From Diaporthe sp. PMI_573 (taxonomy: Eukaryota; Ascomycota; Sordariomycetes; Diaporthales; Diaporthaceae): a stretch of DNA of 64,000 nt. The DNA is taken from positions 372,001 to 436,000 of the forward strand of contig JAJTUP010000012.1 in the NCBI GenBank assembly GCA_021399435.1, read 5' to 3'. Below, in pieces: positions 23,400-33,423 of this stretch (within the stretch, counting starts at the first letter, position 1; each line of letters starts with the position of its first letter). Under the pieces are notes generated by a model that made no database searches, was not told the DNA's origin, and saw nothing but the letters and a program-made list of their open reading frames with translations. The position numbers and the translations under genes are program-made.

Positions 23400-24875
23400 A
23401 AGGGACAATTATTCAAATCTCGCATAGTGCAAGAAATTAAGGGAAAGGATGAGAACGAGAAGCCCTACAAGAAGTCCCGCCTTATTATTTAGGGGTACAA
23501 CAATAAGGAAAAGAAGGAAATCCTCACACAGTTACCAACAGTTCAGCAAGTTAGCTAACAGCTTGTGGCTTGCCTAATACCCACTTTGATGAAAATAGGC
23601 ATAAAAGCTAAACTTCAAGACATCACTCAAGCATACCCATAGTTAAAGTCAAAGCTACAGCAGACAGTTCTGGCTACACTTCCAATCAAGCTAAAGGCAC
23701 AGTATCCTCCAGGCACTATTATGAGGATTATAAAGCCGTTATACAGCATTGCAGAAGCTAGGGTTTACTAGTAGGTGACTTATCACAAGCACCACCGCGA
23801 AAAACTCAACATAGTCACCTCTACATACAACACATGTCTACTTATCACAAACAACAAGGACACCGCCGAGAAGAAAGCCTTCAGCATCACAGCCATACAG
23901 ACTGACGACACATACAGCATCAACACAGACAAATTCTCTGCTAAAAAAAAGCGTGCCATCAAAAAGGCCGAGATTCTGTATAAACCAAAGAATAAACTTC
24001 CTTTTCCTTTCAACAGTACAATATACACAGTTGCTAAGAACAATATCCTTATGCAACAGAAGGGTCAAGGCGCTAAACTTAAGCTAATCGACCCAATCAA
24101 GCCAGATACTACACAGCAGTATATTAAACAACAAGCACAAGAAGCATATCTCGCCTCTATCTATCAGCCAGAAGCTACCTTCAACCTGTCGGCAGCCACA
24201 CAAATACAAGCACCAGAGAAGTCTAACTATAAGAAGCTCAACAAGCAAATTCAGTGGCAAATAGAGCACGGCAACCAAGGACTACAATTTGTCCCCATAG
24301 ACCTCTCAAAAGCAAAGTTAGTCGTATTTATTGACAGTTCTTTCGCCAATAACCATAATCTCAGTTCACAAATCGGCTTTATGATTACCCTAGTCAACAA
24401 GGAGAGGGATTCTAACGCCATAAAGTACAAAATGCATAGAAACATATTGCACTAGTCCTCCATCAAGTGCAAGCATGTCACTCGAAGCATACTGGCATCA
24501 GAGATCTACGGCATAGTCAGTAGATTTAACCTCGAAATCATACTGTCCACAACCATGCAAATCATCACCAATCAGCTTAATCTACCACCAATACCACTGG
24601 TAATCTGTACAGATTCACACTCACTATACAAATATCTCGTCAAGCTGGGATCGACCAGTAAAAAGAGACTAATAATCGACATTATATCTCTTCGTCAAGC
24701 CTACAAGCGTCGAGAAATCCACAAGCTAAGGTGGATTAATAGTACAGATAATCCAACAGACGCCATAACAAAAAAATCACCCAACAAAGCCCTACAACAC
24801 TTAATTAACCACAATAAGCTAACTGTACGTATTAACGGCTTTATTAATCGCAACGGTTTTAACAACCGACCATAA
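23400..24875 (+). pseudogene. Reverse transcriptase and RNase H region
   Basis: RT is seen as a palm segment with the IQTDDT motif, the fungal-copia form of the YVDD box, at about 23900, preceded by IIKPLYSIAEA and YHKHHREKL. RNase H shows VVFIDSSFANN, the LASEIYG helix, CTDSHSLY and near its end NSTDNPTDAITK. Stops at 23490, 23556, 23640, 23769, 23772 and 24453 break the frame. The catalytic DD pair itself is intact. Confidence 0.85.
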
Positions 24876-25863
24876 CTATTAAAAGGTCTGACAAGAGGTA
24901 CCAAGTCAACACTTAGTACTTAATGCGGTACATCAAAAGTTAAAAGACTACCAGAGGTTCAGTTAGCAAAAGTTCAGATCCTCATCACAATAGTTACCTA
25001 CATCTTACCTTAAGGAACTACACAGTTAGCCTTCAATCAAATTCACATCCCCCCCAAGAGCGTACCTTATAGTCAATATTTTAACTAGTAACTTACGCCA
25101 GTAGGGTTAGAAAGTATATATATTATCCACTATCACACAGGCACTTAAGATGCCAGCTAGTATACAATAGGCGTCCCCAGTCAGAATTCGCGGTCTAACA
25201 CCTACACACCAAGAGTTTAAGAATAGTACTACAAGCTATATTCTATTATATACAACAATATCGACTTTCTCAACAAATAACTGGTATTAGCATGTCAAGC
25301 TATCATCTACTATATTCTACCCTTTCTGTCTTATATGCCTAGGTCTTGTAGCCTTAGCGAAGAGGACTTTTTTCTTAAGGTTCAATTAAATCTATCAATC
25401 TGTGTGCAGGTTAATTAGCAAGGTCAGGAGGGCCAGCTGGCGCCGGCCCGGTCCGGTCCGTCTAGATCCATTCTAGGTATTTGTTCAGTACCATAAACGG
25501 TGGGCTGGTACTCTACGAAATATATTGAAAACAATTTACTTATAAGGCAGAAGCAACTTTCGAAAACTTCGACCTTAAGTAAATTGGGACAATTGTATGG
25601 CCAATTAGGTGCATTCACCCCGACGCTAGCAAAACGCCAGCCACCAAGAACACACAGACCAGGGGACCAGGATAACGGAGAGCAAATACAAATAGTGCAG
25701 TCATTTTAGGCCGATGGCGCAATAGAATACTTCAAGGCAACAATTGATTAGCAACCGAGAAGCTAAGGGTTCGACTCACCATAAGGGCAGATTTTGTTTC
25801 TTTTGTTTTTCTTTCTTTTTCAGACTTTTAGAGCGACCATCCGCATAAATAAAAGACTGCCAG
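24876..25863 (+). other. Non-coding tail of the element before the 3' LTR
   Basis: About 1 kb without an open frame between the RNase H stop and the 3' LTR, unusually long for a copia element. It holds a C7 run near 25050, a GC-rich block CTGGCGCCGGCCCGGTCCGG around 25437, and the tRNA-like sequence at 25710. No polypurine tract is evident beside the LTR. Confidence 0.6.
25710..25820 (+). ncRNA. tRNA-derived (Pol III-like) sequence, probably SINE-like or pseudo-tRNA
   Basis: TGGCGCAATAG at 25714 matches most of the A-box consensus, and GGGTTCGACTC at 25767 matches the B box, at tRNA-like spacing. A T-rich tract that could terminate Pol III follows at 25791. The acceptor and T stems pair poorly (about 5 of 7 and 2 of 5), so it is not a working tRNA. 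It could be a tRNA-derived insertion captured in the element. Confidence 0.35.
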
Positions 25864-26102
25864 TGTAGAATAGGTGTTGATAGGTCTATAGTGAATAGGT
25901 CTGCAAGTGAATAGTGGAGGGCCCGTGGCTAGCGCGGGGCCTGCACTATAAAGGGTTGTCGCCCTACGGGCGTGGCTTCGCCACACCCTTCGAAGCGACA
26001 ACCCAGACCCCATAGACTTAATGGAATACCCATTCGGTCTGCACTCTCCTTTTCTCTTCGCTAACACTTCTTTCTATCGTATACAATAAAGCCCAACCAA
26101 CA
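25864..26102 (+). repeat. 3' LTR
   Basis: 239 bp, about 98.7% identical to the 5' LTR (three differences). Same TATA box, nested hairpin and AATAAA. Its position 4 is A (TGTAG) where the 5' copy has G. Confidence 0.93.
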
Positions 26103-26107
26103 GTTTA
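26103..26107. repeat. Target-site duplication, right copy (GTTTA)
   Basis: Matches 17624-17628 exactly and confirms the right boundary of the element. Confidence 0.9.
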
Positions 26108-27234
26108 TTTCTTTTCATTTGGTCAGCTAGAAATTGTAGGAAAGATCTAAATGTCAGCACAGGCAAATCCTCTGAGAGCAAAGGAGAAGCCATGTACTTG
26201 TGTACTGAAGACTTGCAAATGTACCCAAGGGTATCAAGCCGTTCAATTTTCAATATTTCACAATGGCAGCTTTGTCACAAGCCGTTGCATATTCCGAGGC
26301 AAAGTATCACTGCAATCCAAAGCTCCTAGGCTTGGAACTAAGTACAAAGAATACTGAATTATCCAAACTATTTGTGGCTCTAGGTATTGAGAACCAATTC
26401 AGCAATAAGAGTTTGGCAGGTTTTGCATCAGAGAATCTATGGAGATGTATCAGCTGCCATGGATGTGAATAGGATGTGTACTGAATTTGTGGCTTGTGGA
26501 CGAGGAACATGGTGTGATCTGGATGGAAATATGTGAAGTCGAAAATATCACAAAGCTGTGCAGACTGAGTCTAGATATCTGCAAAAGAAATCACTGAGAC
26601 ATAGCAGTTTGTATGTAGGAGGTGATACACTGTTACTATATTCACACTGATCCAGTCAAAATTTAGTAGAGGAATTTCAATCTCAGAGAATGAGCAAAGG
26701 TGTACTTGAGTATAAAATAAACATCATTTTCTTCCCTCCCCGGCCCTATGTATTATAAGCGGGCGTGCAGTATTGGTATTGACGATGTCAAGTGTCGGCT
26801 GTGAATCTGGAGCTGTCTATGTTCAAAGTGTTCATTGCATGCTGGACAGGAAGAGTCATCATCAACTTCTATCATTACAACACTTCTATTACAGTATCCC
26901 CACTCCCACTCCCACCTCATAATTCTTTCCCCGAGTAATGGAGGTTCATCATTCTCCAGCAAGAGAAAGCGCTTGCTTTGTCTGTGCCATGTATACGTTA
27001 TTTCAGTGCGTGTATCCATATACTCCATCTCTCATGCGGCTTGCTCGGTATGGTTTTTGAACCACGGGACGTCCAGAGTTGCGGCGCACAACGAATCCTT
27101 CGTTCCAACGCGCTAGATTATTGCTGGACTCGCCGTCCCCATTGCCCGTGAACTATTAGACCGCTTCACATGCACCAGCCATGCGGTTTCATTCACACTT
27201 GGCCACGACTGCCCACGCCGACCAATGCTCCCCC
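26108..27234. other. AT-rich spacer right of the retroelement
   Basis: Short frames (up to about 90 codons) only, none with recognisable similarity. The right end is the 3' flank of sec16. Nothing else supported. Confidence 0.5.
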
Positions 27235-30200
27235 CTACTTGGCCATTACGTCAACATACCGCCCACCTTTCTTCTTGCCCTTGGCGCCGGCACCCTTTCG
27301 CGGCACCGCTGCTCCTAGCAGGTCATCAATGCTGCTGGCGTTGCTCATACTTGTCGCAGGCCTGCTAGGGGGGGCCGAGGGTGGACCACCTCCCACACTA
27401 CTAGTGTTTGAGACGGAGCGCATCATGGATGGCGGCACGGCCGATGGGGCAGACAGGTTGGGTGACGAGGCAGCGCTTGTCGGCGGCGTAGGTCTCATAG
27501 GCGGCGCAGAGCTCGAGGGGCCGGGCGGCGGAGGTGTCCCAGCACCCACCGGGCGGGGCGTTCCACGGGGAGGCGGGGGCGTCGCAGGCTTAGGGGCACT
27601 CTCCTCCACCCCGGCAGCTTTGTTGACCCAGCGCTTCTGGTCAGGATCGTAGACGAAGCTGGACTTTTCTCCAAGCTTGGCACGGATTGGCTTGTTGGGG
27701 GAATTCTCCAGCGACTCCTTCTTCGCACCGCCGCCGAACCACGAGGTCAACCCCCATCCCTTCTTGCCTTTGGCCGCTTTCTCAGCTTCGGCTCGTTTGG
27801 CTGAGATTTTGTTAGTAAATGGAAGACGGCCAAACGGGGGTAACGTCAAGTACTCACCTTCCTCTTCCGCGACCTTGCGGAACATTTCCTCGTTCTCTTT
27901 ATCCTTCTCCGACTTGCTCTTCTCACCTGGCGTCATTGATCTCATAGGAGGGAAATCGTCATCATCATCGTCCATGATACCCTTCTTCTTTGGCTTGGGT
28001 TCGCCGTCCGTGTTGTCATTGTCAGGCTCTGGGTCCGGCATATAAGACGGAGGTTCGAAACCCTGAGGTTGATATGGAGGAGGTTCATAGCCGCCACTGA
28101 AATTTTGATGATCTGGCTCAGCGAGCTCTGGTTCCACTGAGCTGGTTGCTGTTGGCTCATAACCATATGACGGGGGCTGAAAGCCCATTGATGGTTCAGA
28201 CGGGGTGTCGTGGTTGGCTCCAATGTACCCAGCGCCGGGTGCAGCAGGGGCGTAGTGTGACGCATTGCTTGTTGCAGGTGCTGCAGGCGCATAAGGCGAC
28301 GAGTCTTGAGAAAAGGAAGCATAAGGTGAGAAGGCCGGGGTGGTTGGAGCCGAAGGACCTGCTGGCGCAGAGGCTGAAGCCGCCGTGTTGAAAGCCGGTC
28401 GTGGATGGTAGGGAGATTGGCTGGAGATACCGAGTCCAGGGTCAGGCAGACTCTGTGCTGGTGTATGCACGTTGTTTGGGGTGTATGCACTTGCATGGCT
28501 CGCTTGGACATCAGACGACGGCCGTCGAGGCTCGTAGGGGCCTCGACTGTACTCGCCAGACGTCCGCTCCATTGATGAGCGTCCCATCGGAGTGTGAGAC
28601 GAGCTGGGTTCGTAAGCAGATGGGGCGGCGGGCGCGTATCGCGAAGACGCCCTTGTCAATTGAGGCGACATCGCCGGTGCAAGGGGGCCCCCTCCGGCTG
28701 CAAACCCATTCGGTGATCCGAACATCTCCATACCTGTGGCATTTGATGCAGAGGCTGGTCGACTTATGGTCGGCGTGCCACCGGCGATGCGGCCAAAGGG
28801 ACCAGACTCTTCGCCAAATTTCGGTGATCCCTGTCCAGGGGTCTCATTCTCGTCACCAGCCACGAACTTATTGAAGCGGCTCCACATCGAATCAGACACC
28901 TTGTTCATGCTTGGCTTGGAGATCCAAGAGCCCGAGGCTTCTCTGTGAGGGCTTTGAGCGATTCTCTGCCGCAAATCCTCAACTGCGGCCTCCAACAGCA
29001 CATGGTGATATGGTGACCTTCTGGTCTGAGCAATGATGTCCTTCGAGATGATGTCGCAGTACTGCATTGCCTTGTCCCCGAAGCCATATTCGGCCAGAGT
29101 TATGGCGTGTTGGAGTTTGTAGACGGCAAGATGAGGAACTCCAGTCGCAAGGTGGGATGCTCCAGAAAGGGTCAGCCCGTATTCATACACCTCACTGAGC
29201 AGAAGCGCCTCGGTTTCCTTGAAAAATTGCTGTGCTTGCTTCCGGTGGTCTGCACCAACAAGCACAAACTGGGCCTGGGGGTCGTCAAGCCCGCCGAATA
29301 CGGTCGCAGTCCTAGAGAACAAGAAGCATATGTGAGCCGCCTCTGCCCTACCATACTCTGACAGCAAGTTTCCAAGGGCATTCAGGGCCTGAACATCACC
29401 AGCGCTCCTGTTGCTCAAAACGAGAGTCAGAGTCTCGTGCCACTTCTCAAGCCCGTCTACGCTAGCGGCGGTCGAACGCGACGTTGATGCAATAAGCTGA
29501 ACCCCTGCCCGAGCATGTGTGGGTACGAGCTCATCAACACATTCCGCGTGATTGCCGGACAAGACGGCATAGAGAGCAGCGAGCGACTCATTGTTACGTC
29601 CCGGGAAATTCACCTCCTTCTTGATGAATTCCTGCGAGACCTTGTGATAGAGCTCCGGTGAGACGGTGTTGGCAATGAGCAGAGCGTGGCCCCAGAGACG
29701 TTTGTCAGCAGCATCCCAAACTGCCTTCTCTCTCTCTCCAGCCATAAGAGACTCTTTGAGCTGATGTATGGTCGCCGGGTCTATGGAATCTGACTGTATT
29801 TGCGTTGCAGACGCCTCGCCGGTAAAGCTTCCGAGGTCGGCACCAGTCGTGTAGATAGGTGATGCGAGTCCGGCTTGTCCAGTTGTCGTGTTGGAAAGGA
29901 CGTCACGTACGGCCTTTTCCACCGCCGGGTTGCCTTCGAGCATGCCATCATTCTCGATGAACGTTCTCAAAATCTTCCACAATAGTACACGCTCGGTAGC
30001 TCGCTTGTCCTCATGTGACAAATGAGACTGGAGACCCGGGTTTGGTAGACCTTGCTCAAGTTCTTGAATGCCAGCTGTGAGCCAAGCAATAGTCTCTTTC
30101 TTCTTCGACTTGCCCTTGAGTGGGCCTGGGAACTTGACAAGACGTTCCTCCAACGGCTGAATGTCCTTAATAGCCTTAATGACAACCTCGCCAGGGCTGC

Positions 30201-33200
30201 GAACTATCATTGGAGCAGGTTGGTTCACGCCGTACCTTGGCACGTCAACAGGGAAAGAGGTTACAATCATTCCGCCGCTACCCCAGCTTATCAAGGGGCA
30301 CCCTCTCCATCTCTGCAGGGGATCATGTTCACGACCATCCGTAGGTGGAATGAGGTTCAGTTTCTGCGACATGCCTCTAGGTCGGGCCGACACTGCTGGC
30401 GCGGGACCCGGTGCCACGCCGTTCGGGGACATAACATTAGCTATTGATGCTGGTGAAGGGCTGTATGCCGAAGAAGGTCGCGGGACCATTTCTGAAGCCT
30501 TAATGGGAGACCTGAGGCCAGACATGGCACCAGGCGATCCGGTGCTAGACCTTGGTGGGGGTACTATCGTAGTTGCTGGAGCCGGGCCATATGATATCTT
30601 CCGCTTAGGGGCAGACATGACGTCTGGGTTATAGGTCGCCTGGGCGACTGGGGGCCTCTGCGGGCTATCAGGTGCAAATTGGCCTTGTTGAAAGTCCTGG
30701 GGCACCGCTCTATGAGCAGCAATAGTATGTGGAGGGGCACCGGCTGTTGGTTGCGTAGTCACCTCTTCTTCTTCGACTTCGCGCGTAGGAGGCAGAGATG
30801 ACATCCTGTTCAGCCTCGGCTCGTACGAAGTGGAGTTGTTGCGGCTTGAATGCAAGCCATTCTCGCCAGGCACAGGTCTTTGTCGATCATGGCTGACTTC
30901 AAAGTTTGCCAAAGGACTAGATGTTCTGGGCAAATGAGGCAGCACAGTAGGTGGTGTCGCTGCGGCACGTTGGGCAGGAGGCGCGGGAGAGTACCGATTT
31001 ACCGGCGGAGGTGCCGAGCCACTTTGCACGGAGCCTTGCGGCGGTGCTGGGGAGTACCGTGATGAGCTTGGAGGCGGTCCGCCTAAATCAGTAGCCGGTC
31101 CAGATGGGAGGGATATATACGGGTTTGTCGGTGCCGGTGGTACTAATTTCGCGATATCTGGAACGTTTGGATGGCTAGGTACCGGCGGTTCTTGAGGCAC
31201 GACAAGTGTCGACGATGGTGGGGGTTGCGAGGCGTGAGGGGGCCCATTGAAGCTGGGTTGTGAGGGCGAGGGCTGACCCTTGCTGCTCGTACGCGAGGCA
31301 GGTCGTACCCTGTGAGACGACGGAAGATCCTCGAAGAAGCTGGCTTTGGATTTCAGCTGTTGCGGAGGTTTGGTGTCTGAAGGCGCCTGACCAGGATGGA
31401 CAGATGACTGCGGTGACAGACTCGGTGCAGAGTTCTGATTTTGATCAGGCCCAGGGACAGATCCGTGAACGGGCGCCGACGGGATATGCGGTACAGGAGG
31501 TCCCTGGCTATGCATGCTTGAGCTTCTCGGGGGCGCTGGAGGCGCGGGTGCTAGGGCTGGTGACGCCCGATGCATCTGTTGTAGACTGGCTCGTTTCTTC
31601 GGCTTGACGACCTCCATCGGAAGGTCATAAGGAGAAGAATAACCACCCTTGGCTTTGTCCGCGAAGCTCTGCGCCTTGTTGACCGCGGGCGGCCCCACAG
31701 ATTGTACGCCAAGAGGCGCTGTCGTTGAGTGCTGCAGTGGTGGAGGCTGAACAGCATAAGGATTTGCGGCGACAGGAGGCATCAGTGGGACGGAATTGGG
31801 GATCTGCGGTTGTGGCACTGCAGGTGAGGCACTCGGGAAATACGGGTTGGATGGGCGAGCCGCACCGGGTTGCGTAGTGCTTGTAGGCAGGTATCTGCTG
31901 CCAGCACTCGAGCCTGGTGTTTGAGCCGGTTGACTGGTACTTGGAGAGGGCTGGGGGAACTGCGGAGTTGTTGTTTCTTCAAGATCCTCAAGGAATCCTT
32001 CGTCGTCGTCGAGAAAGAAGGCCGATGGATCCACTGCCTCTTGCTCCGGACCACCCTCGGCCGGCTCATCCTCGAGAAGGAAGCCGTCGTCATCATCACT
32101 TGCAAAGGCCTCAGACCATTTTGCAGCGATGTCTTCACCACGGGGTTCCTCGGCTTCCTTGCCAGCCGCACCGGGCGCCTCTGCTGCGACCGGTTCCTCG
32201 GTTGGGTGTGGAGGTTCCTCTTCAGCCCAAGACTCAATCCCCCCTTCGTTTTCGTCTTCGTCTTCCTCTTCCAGTGTTTCCGAAACTAGTCCCCCCAGCC
32301 CTTTGGATCCGGTCGTGTCTAGTCCGTTGAGCACTTGCATCGTCGACTTTCTTTCTAGCTGTCCAGGCGAGAATTCCACAGCTTCCGCATTGTTTTCTCC
32401 CGGTGCAACCTGGTCGAAAAAGTCATCACCTTCTCCATCCAGAGCAAAAGGGTCTTGCGCTTTACTGGGCTCTGGTTGTGTCGGCTCTTTGGCATCCTGA
32501 TGGTCGATCAACGGCAGTCCCTCGGCATATCTGGCGTCCGAAGCCTCATCCTCAGGCGCTTGCAAATCGCCTCCCTGGGTGGTGAAGCCTATTTCCGCAT
32601 CGTCATCCCCCCAGAAATTATCCTGCTGCAGCGCGTTGTTTGCATGTGGTATGGGGCTCTCGCTGTGCTCGTGCTCATGCTCGTGGGACTCAGACTCGTG
32701 CTCTATTTCGTGAAGCACATCTTCGGCTTGGTTTGTGGGGAGCGGTTCAACAACCTCGTCTTCGTGATGTTCTGACTGCGGTACCACAGGGAACGAGTTG
32801 GTCCTTTCGTTCGGCGGCATATACCTGTTGAAGAGGTCGGTCTCGGCCCTAGGCAAGCTCCATTCGGGTTCTTCATCGTCCATCCAGTTCGGTTGGTGCG
32901 AGACGGTGCGTGCGAACGAATCGCTGCTTACATGCTTGGGCGCCGACGAATTCGAGTCTTGCGGGTCTTGGACGTCTTCGGCCTGAGGTTGGGCAGCCTC
33001 GTTGGTTTCCGTTGTATTGACCACATCGGCTGGCATCTGTTCTTCGTGATGCGCCACAGGCTGAGGCTCAGGCTCCTGCTCCTGCTCCTGGAACGGCGGG
33101 TCTTCAGCTTCAAGCCCTGACCCGAGCTCCGGCTGTTCAAGTTGCACTGGCATCTCCTCCTGGGGCTCCGGATCTTGTTTCCGCGGGCTGCCAACCTCGT

Positions 33201-33423
33201 AATTTGGAAACCATTCATCTGCCACTGAGCTCTCCCGAGTACGAGAGACATCAATGATAGGCTCGGGACCCGTGAGAGCTTCGGAGTGCGTACTAGGAGC
33301 AGCTTCGGGTGGCGGGTTGTAAGGTTTGTCCGACTCGGGTGTGCTGGTGTCGGCCGCAACATCCGCAGAGAAATTCGGCATCATGGCGGGATGCCATGCG
33401 GCCGTCGGAGCGTCAGACGACAT
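27235..33423 (-). CDS. sec16: COPII coat assembly protein Sec16
   Basis: Sec16 is a peripheral ER-membrane scaffold that organises ER exit sites and binds Sec23, Sec24, Sec13 and Sar1. The long frame contains a 57 nt intron (GTGAGT donor at 27857, ACTAAC branch, CTCAG acceptor ending at 27801). The intron has no stop and is a multiple of three; removing it joins EEE to AKRAEAEKAAKGKKGWG and gives 2043 residues. Regions: disordered acidic N-terminus with WFPNYEV; acidic SAFFLDDDEGFLED (about 470); Pro/Ser-rich linker; central conserved domain with CPLISWGSGGMI (about 1030-1160); ACE1-type alpha-solenoid (about 1220-1490) with WDAADKRLWGHALLIA; Pro/Tyr-rich C-terminal region and the conserved end WFGGGAKKESLE...KRWVNKAAG. 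Full length. The start is the first ATG of the frame. Confidence 0.95.
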   Translation of the reverse strand: MSSDAPTAAWHPAMMPNFSADVAADTSTPESDKPYNPPPEAAPSTHSEALTGPEPIIDVSRTRESSVADEWFPNYEVGSPRKQDPEPQEEMPVQLEQPELGSGLEAEDPPFQEQEQEPEPQPVAHHEEQMPADVVNTTETNEAAQPQAEDVQDPQDSNSSAPKHVSSDSFARTVSHQPNWMDDEEPEWSLPRAETDLFNRYMPPNERTNSFPVVPQSEHHEDEVVEPLPTNQAEDVLHEIEHESESHEHEHEHSESPIPHANNALQQDNFWGDDDAEIGFTTQGGDLQAPEDEASDARYAEGLPLIDHQDAKEPTQPEPSKAQDPFALDGEGDDFFDQVAPGENNAEAVEFSPGQLERKSTMQVLNGLDTTGSKGLGGLVSETLEEEDEDENEGGIESWAEEEPPHPTEEPVAAEAPGAAGKEAEEPRGEDIAAKWSEAFASDDDDGFLLEDEPAEGGPEQEAVDPSAFFLDDDEGFLEDLEETTTPQFPQPSPSTSQPAQTPGSSAGSRYLPTSTTQPGAARPSNPYFPSASPAVPQPQIPNSVPLMPPVAANPYAVQPPPLQHSTTAPLGVQSVGPPAVNKAQSFADKAKGGYSSPYDLPMEVVKPKKRASLQQMHRASPALAPAPPAPPRSSSMHSQGPPVPHIPSAPVHGSVPGPDQNQNSAPSLSPQSSVHPGQAPSDTKPPQQLKSKASFFEDLPSSHRVRPASRTSSKGQPSPSQPSFNGPPHASQPPPSSTLVVPQEPPVPSHPNVPDIAKLVPPAPTNPYISLPSGPATDLGGPPPSSSRYSPAPPQGSVQSGSAPPPVNRYSPAPPAQRAAATPPTVLPHLPRTSSPLANFEVSHDRQRPVPGENGLHSSRNNSTSYEPRLNRMSSLPPTREVEEEEVTTQPTAGAPPHTIAAHRAVPQDFQQGQFAPDSPQRPPVAQATYNPDVMSAPKRKISYGPAPATTIVPPPRSSTGSPGAMSGLRSPIKASEMVPRPSSAYSPSPASIANVMSPNGVAPGPAPAVSARPRGMSQKLNLIPPTDGREHDPLQRWRGCPLISWGSGGMIVTSFPVDVPRYGVNQPAPMIVRSPGEVVIKAIKDIQPLEERLVKFPGPLKGKSKKKETIAWLTAGIQELEQGLPNPGLQSHLSHEDKRATERVLLWKILRTFIENDGMLEGNPAVEKAVRDVLSNTTTGQAGLASPIYTTGADLGSFTGEASATQIQSDSIDPATIHQLKESLMAGEREKAVWDAADKRLWGHALLIANTVSPELYHKVSQEFIKKEVNFPGRNNESLAALYAVLSGNHAECVDELVPTHARAGVQLIASTSRSTAASVDGLEKWHETLTLVLSNRSAGDVQALNALGNLLSEYGRAEAAHICFLFSRTATVFGGLDDPQAQFVLVGADHRKQAQQFFKETEALLLSEVYEYGLTLSGASHLATGVPHLAVYKLQHAITLAEYGFGDKAMQYCDIISKDIIAQTRRSPYHHVLLEAAVEDLRQRIAQSPHREASGSWISKPSMNKVSDSMWSRFNKFVAGDENETPGQGSPKFGEESGPFGRIAGGTPTISRPASASNATGMEMFGSPNGFAAGGGPLAPAMSPQLTRASSRYAPAAPSAYEPSSSHTPMGRSSMERTSGEYSRGPYEPRRPSSDVQASHASAYTPNNVHTPAQSLPDPGLGISSQSPYHPRPAFNTAASASAPAGPSAPTTPAFSPYASFSQDSSPYAPAAPATSNASHYAPAAPGAGYIGANHDTPSEPSMGFQPPSYGYEPTATSSVEPELAEPDHQNFSGGYEPPPYQPQGFEPPSYMPDPEPDNDNTDGEPKPKKKGIMDDDDDDFPPMRSMTPGEKSKSEKDKENEEMFRKVAEEEGEYLTLPPFGRLPFTNKISAKRAEAEKAAKGKKGWGLTSWFGGGAKKESLENSPNKPIRAKLGEKSSFVYDPDQKRWVNKAAGVEESAPKPATPPPPRGTPRPVGAGTPPPPGPSSSAPPMRPTPPTSAASSPNLSAPSAVPPSMMRSVSNTSSVGGGPPSAPPSRPATSMSNASSIDDLLGAAVPRKGAGAKGKKKGGRYVDVMAK

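Larger units (their letters stand above)
18903..24875 (+). pseudogene. Copia gag-pol polyprotein, one frame with 29 internal stops
   Basis: All coding similarity from 18903 to the final TAA at 24873 lies in a single frame of about 1990 codons with no frameshift. It is interrupted by 29 stops by my count: 23 TAG, 5 TAA and 1 TGA. Stops include 19089, 20958, 21306, 21348, 21987, 21999, 22359, 22380, 22512, 22872, 23490, 23556, 23640, 23769, 23772 and 24453, with a dense group at 19872-20480. Compared with the usual fungal copia pattern, several stops fall where Trp or Gln is expected, and zinc-binding Cys are Tyr. This is the footprint of directed G-to-A/C-to-T mutation rather than random decay. 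Confidence 0.9.
17629..26102 (+). mobile_element. Ty1/copia-type LTR retrotransposon, degenerate copy
   Basis: An 8474 bp element with two 239 bp LTRs (TGT...ACA, TG/CA ends), a perfect GTTTA duplication and an internal polyprotein frame in the order gag, zinc knuckle, integrase, reverse transcriptase, RNase H, which is the copia order. It is longer than a usual fungal copia because of a 1 kb repeat-rich leader and about 1 kb between the RNase H stop and the 3' LTR. The coding frame is broken by 29 stops, so this copy cannot encode a full polyprotein. The LTRs differ at three sites only, which suggests a young insertion. No clear tRNA primer site or polypurine tract was recognised. Confidence 0.92.

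Noticed and set aside
25710..25788. Functional tRNA gene
   Set aside because: A and B boxes are present but the acceptor and T stems do not pair well enough; kept only as a tRNA-derived sequence.
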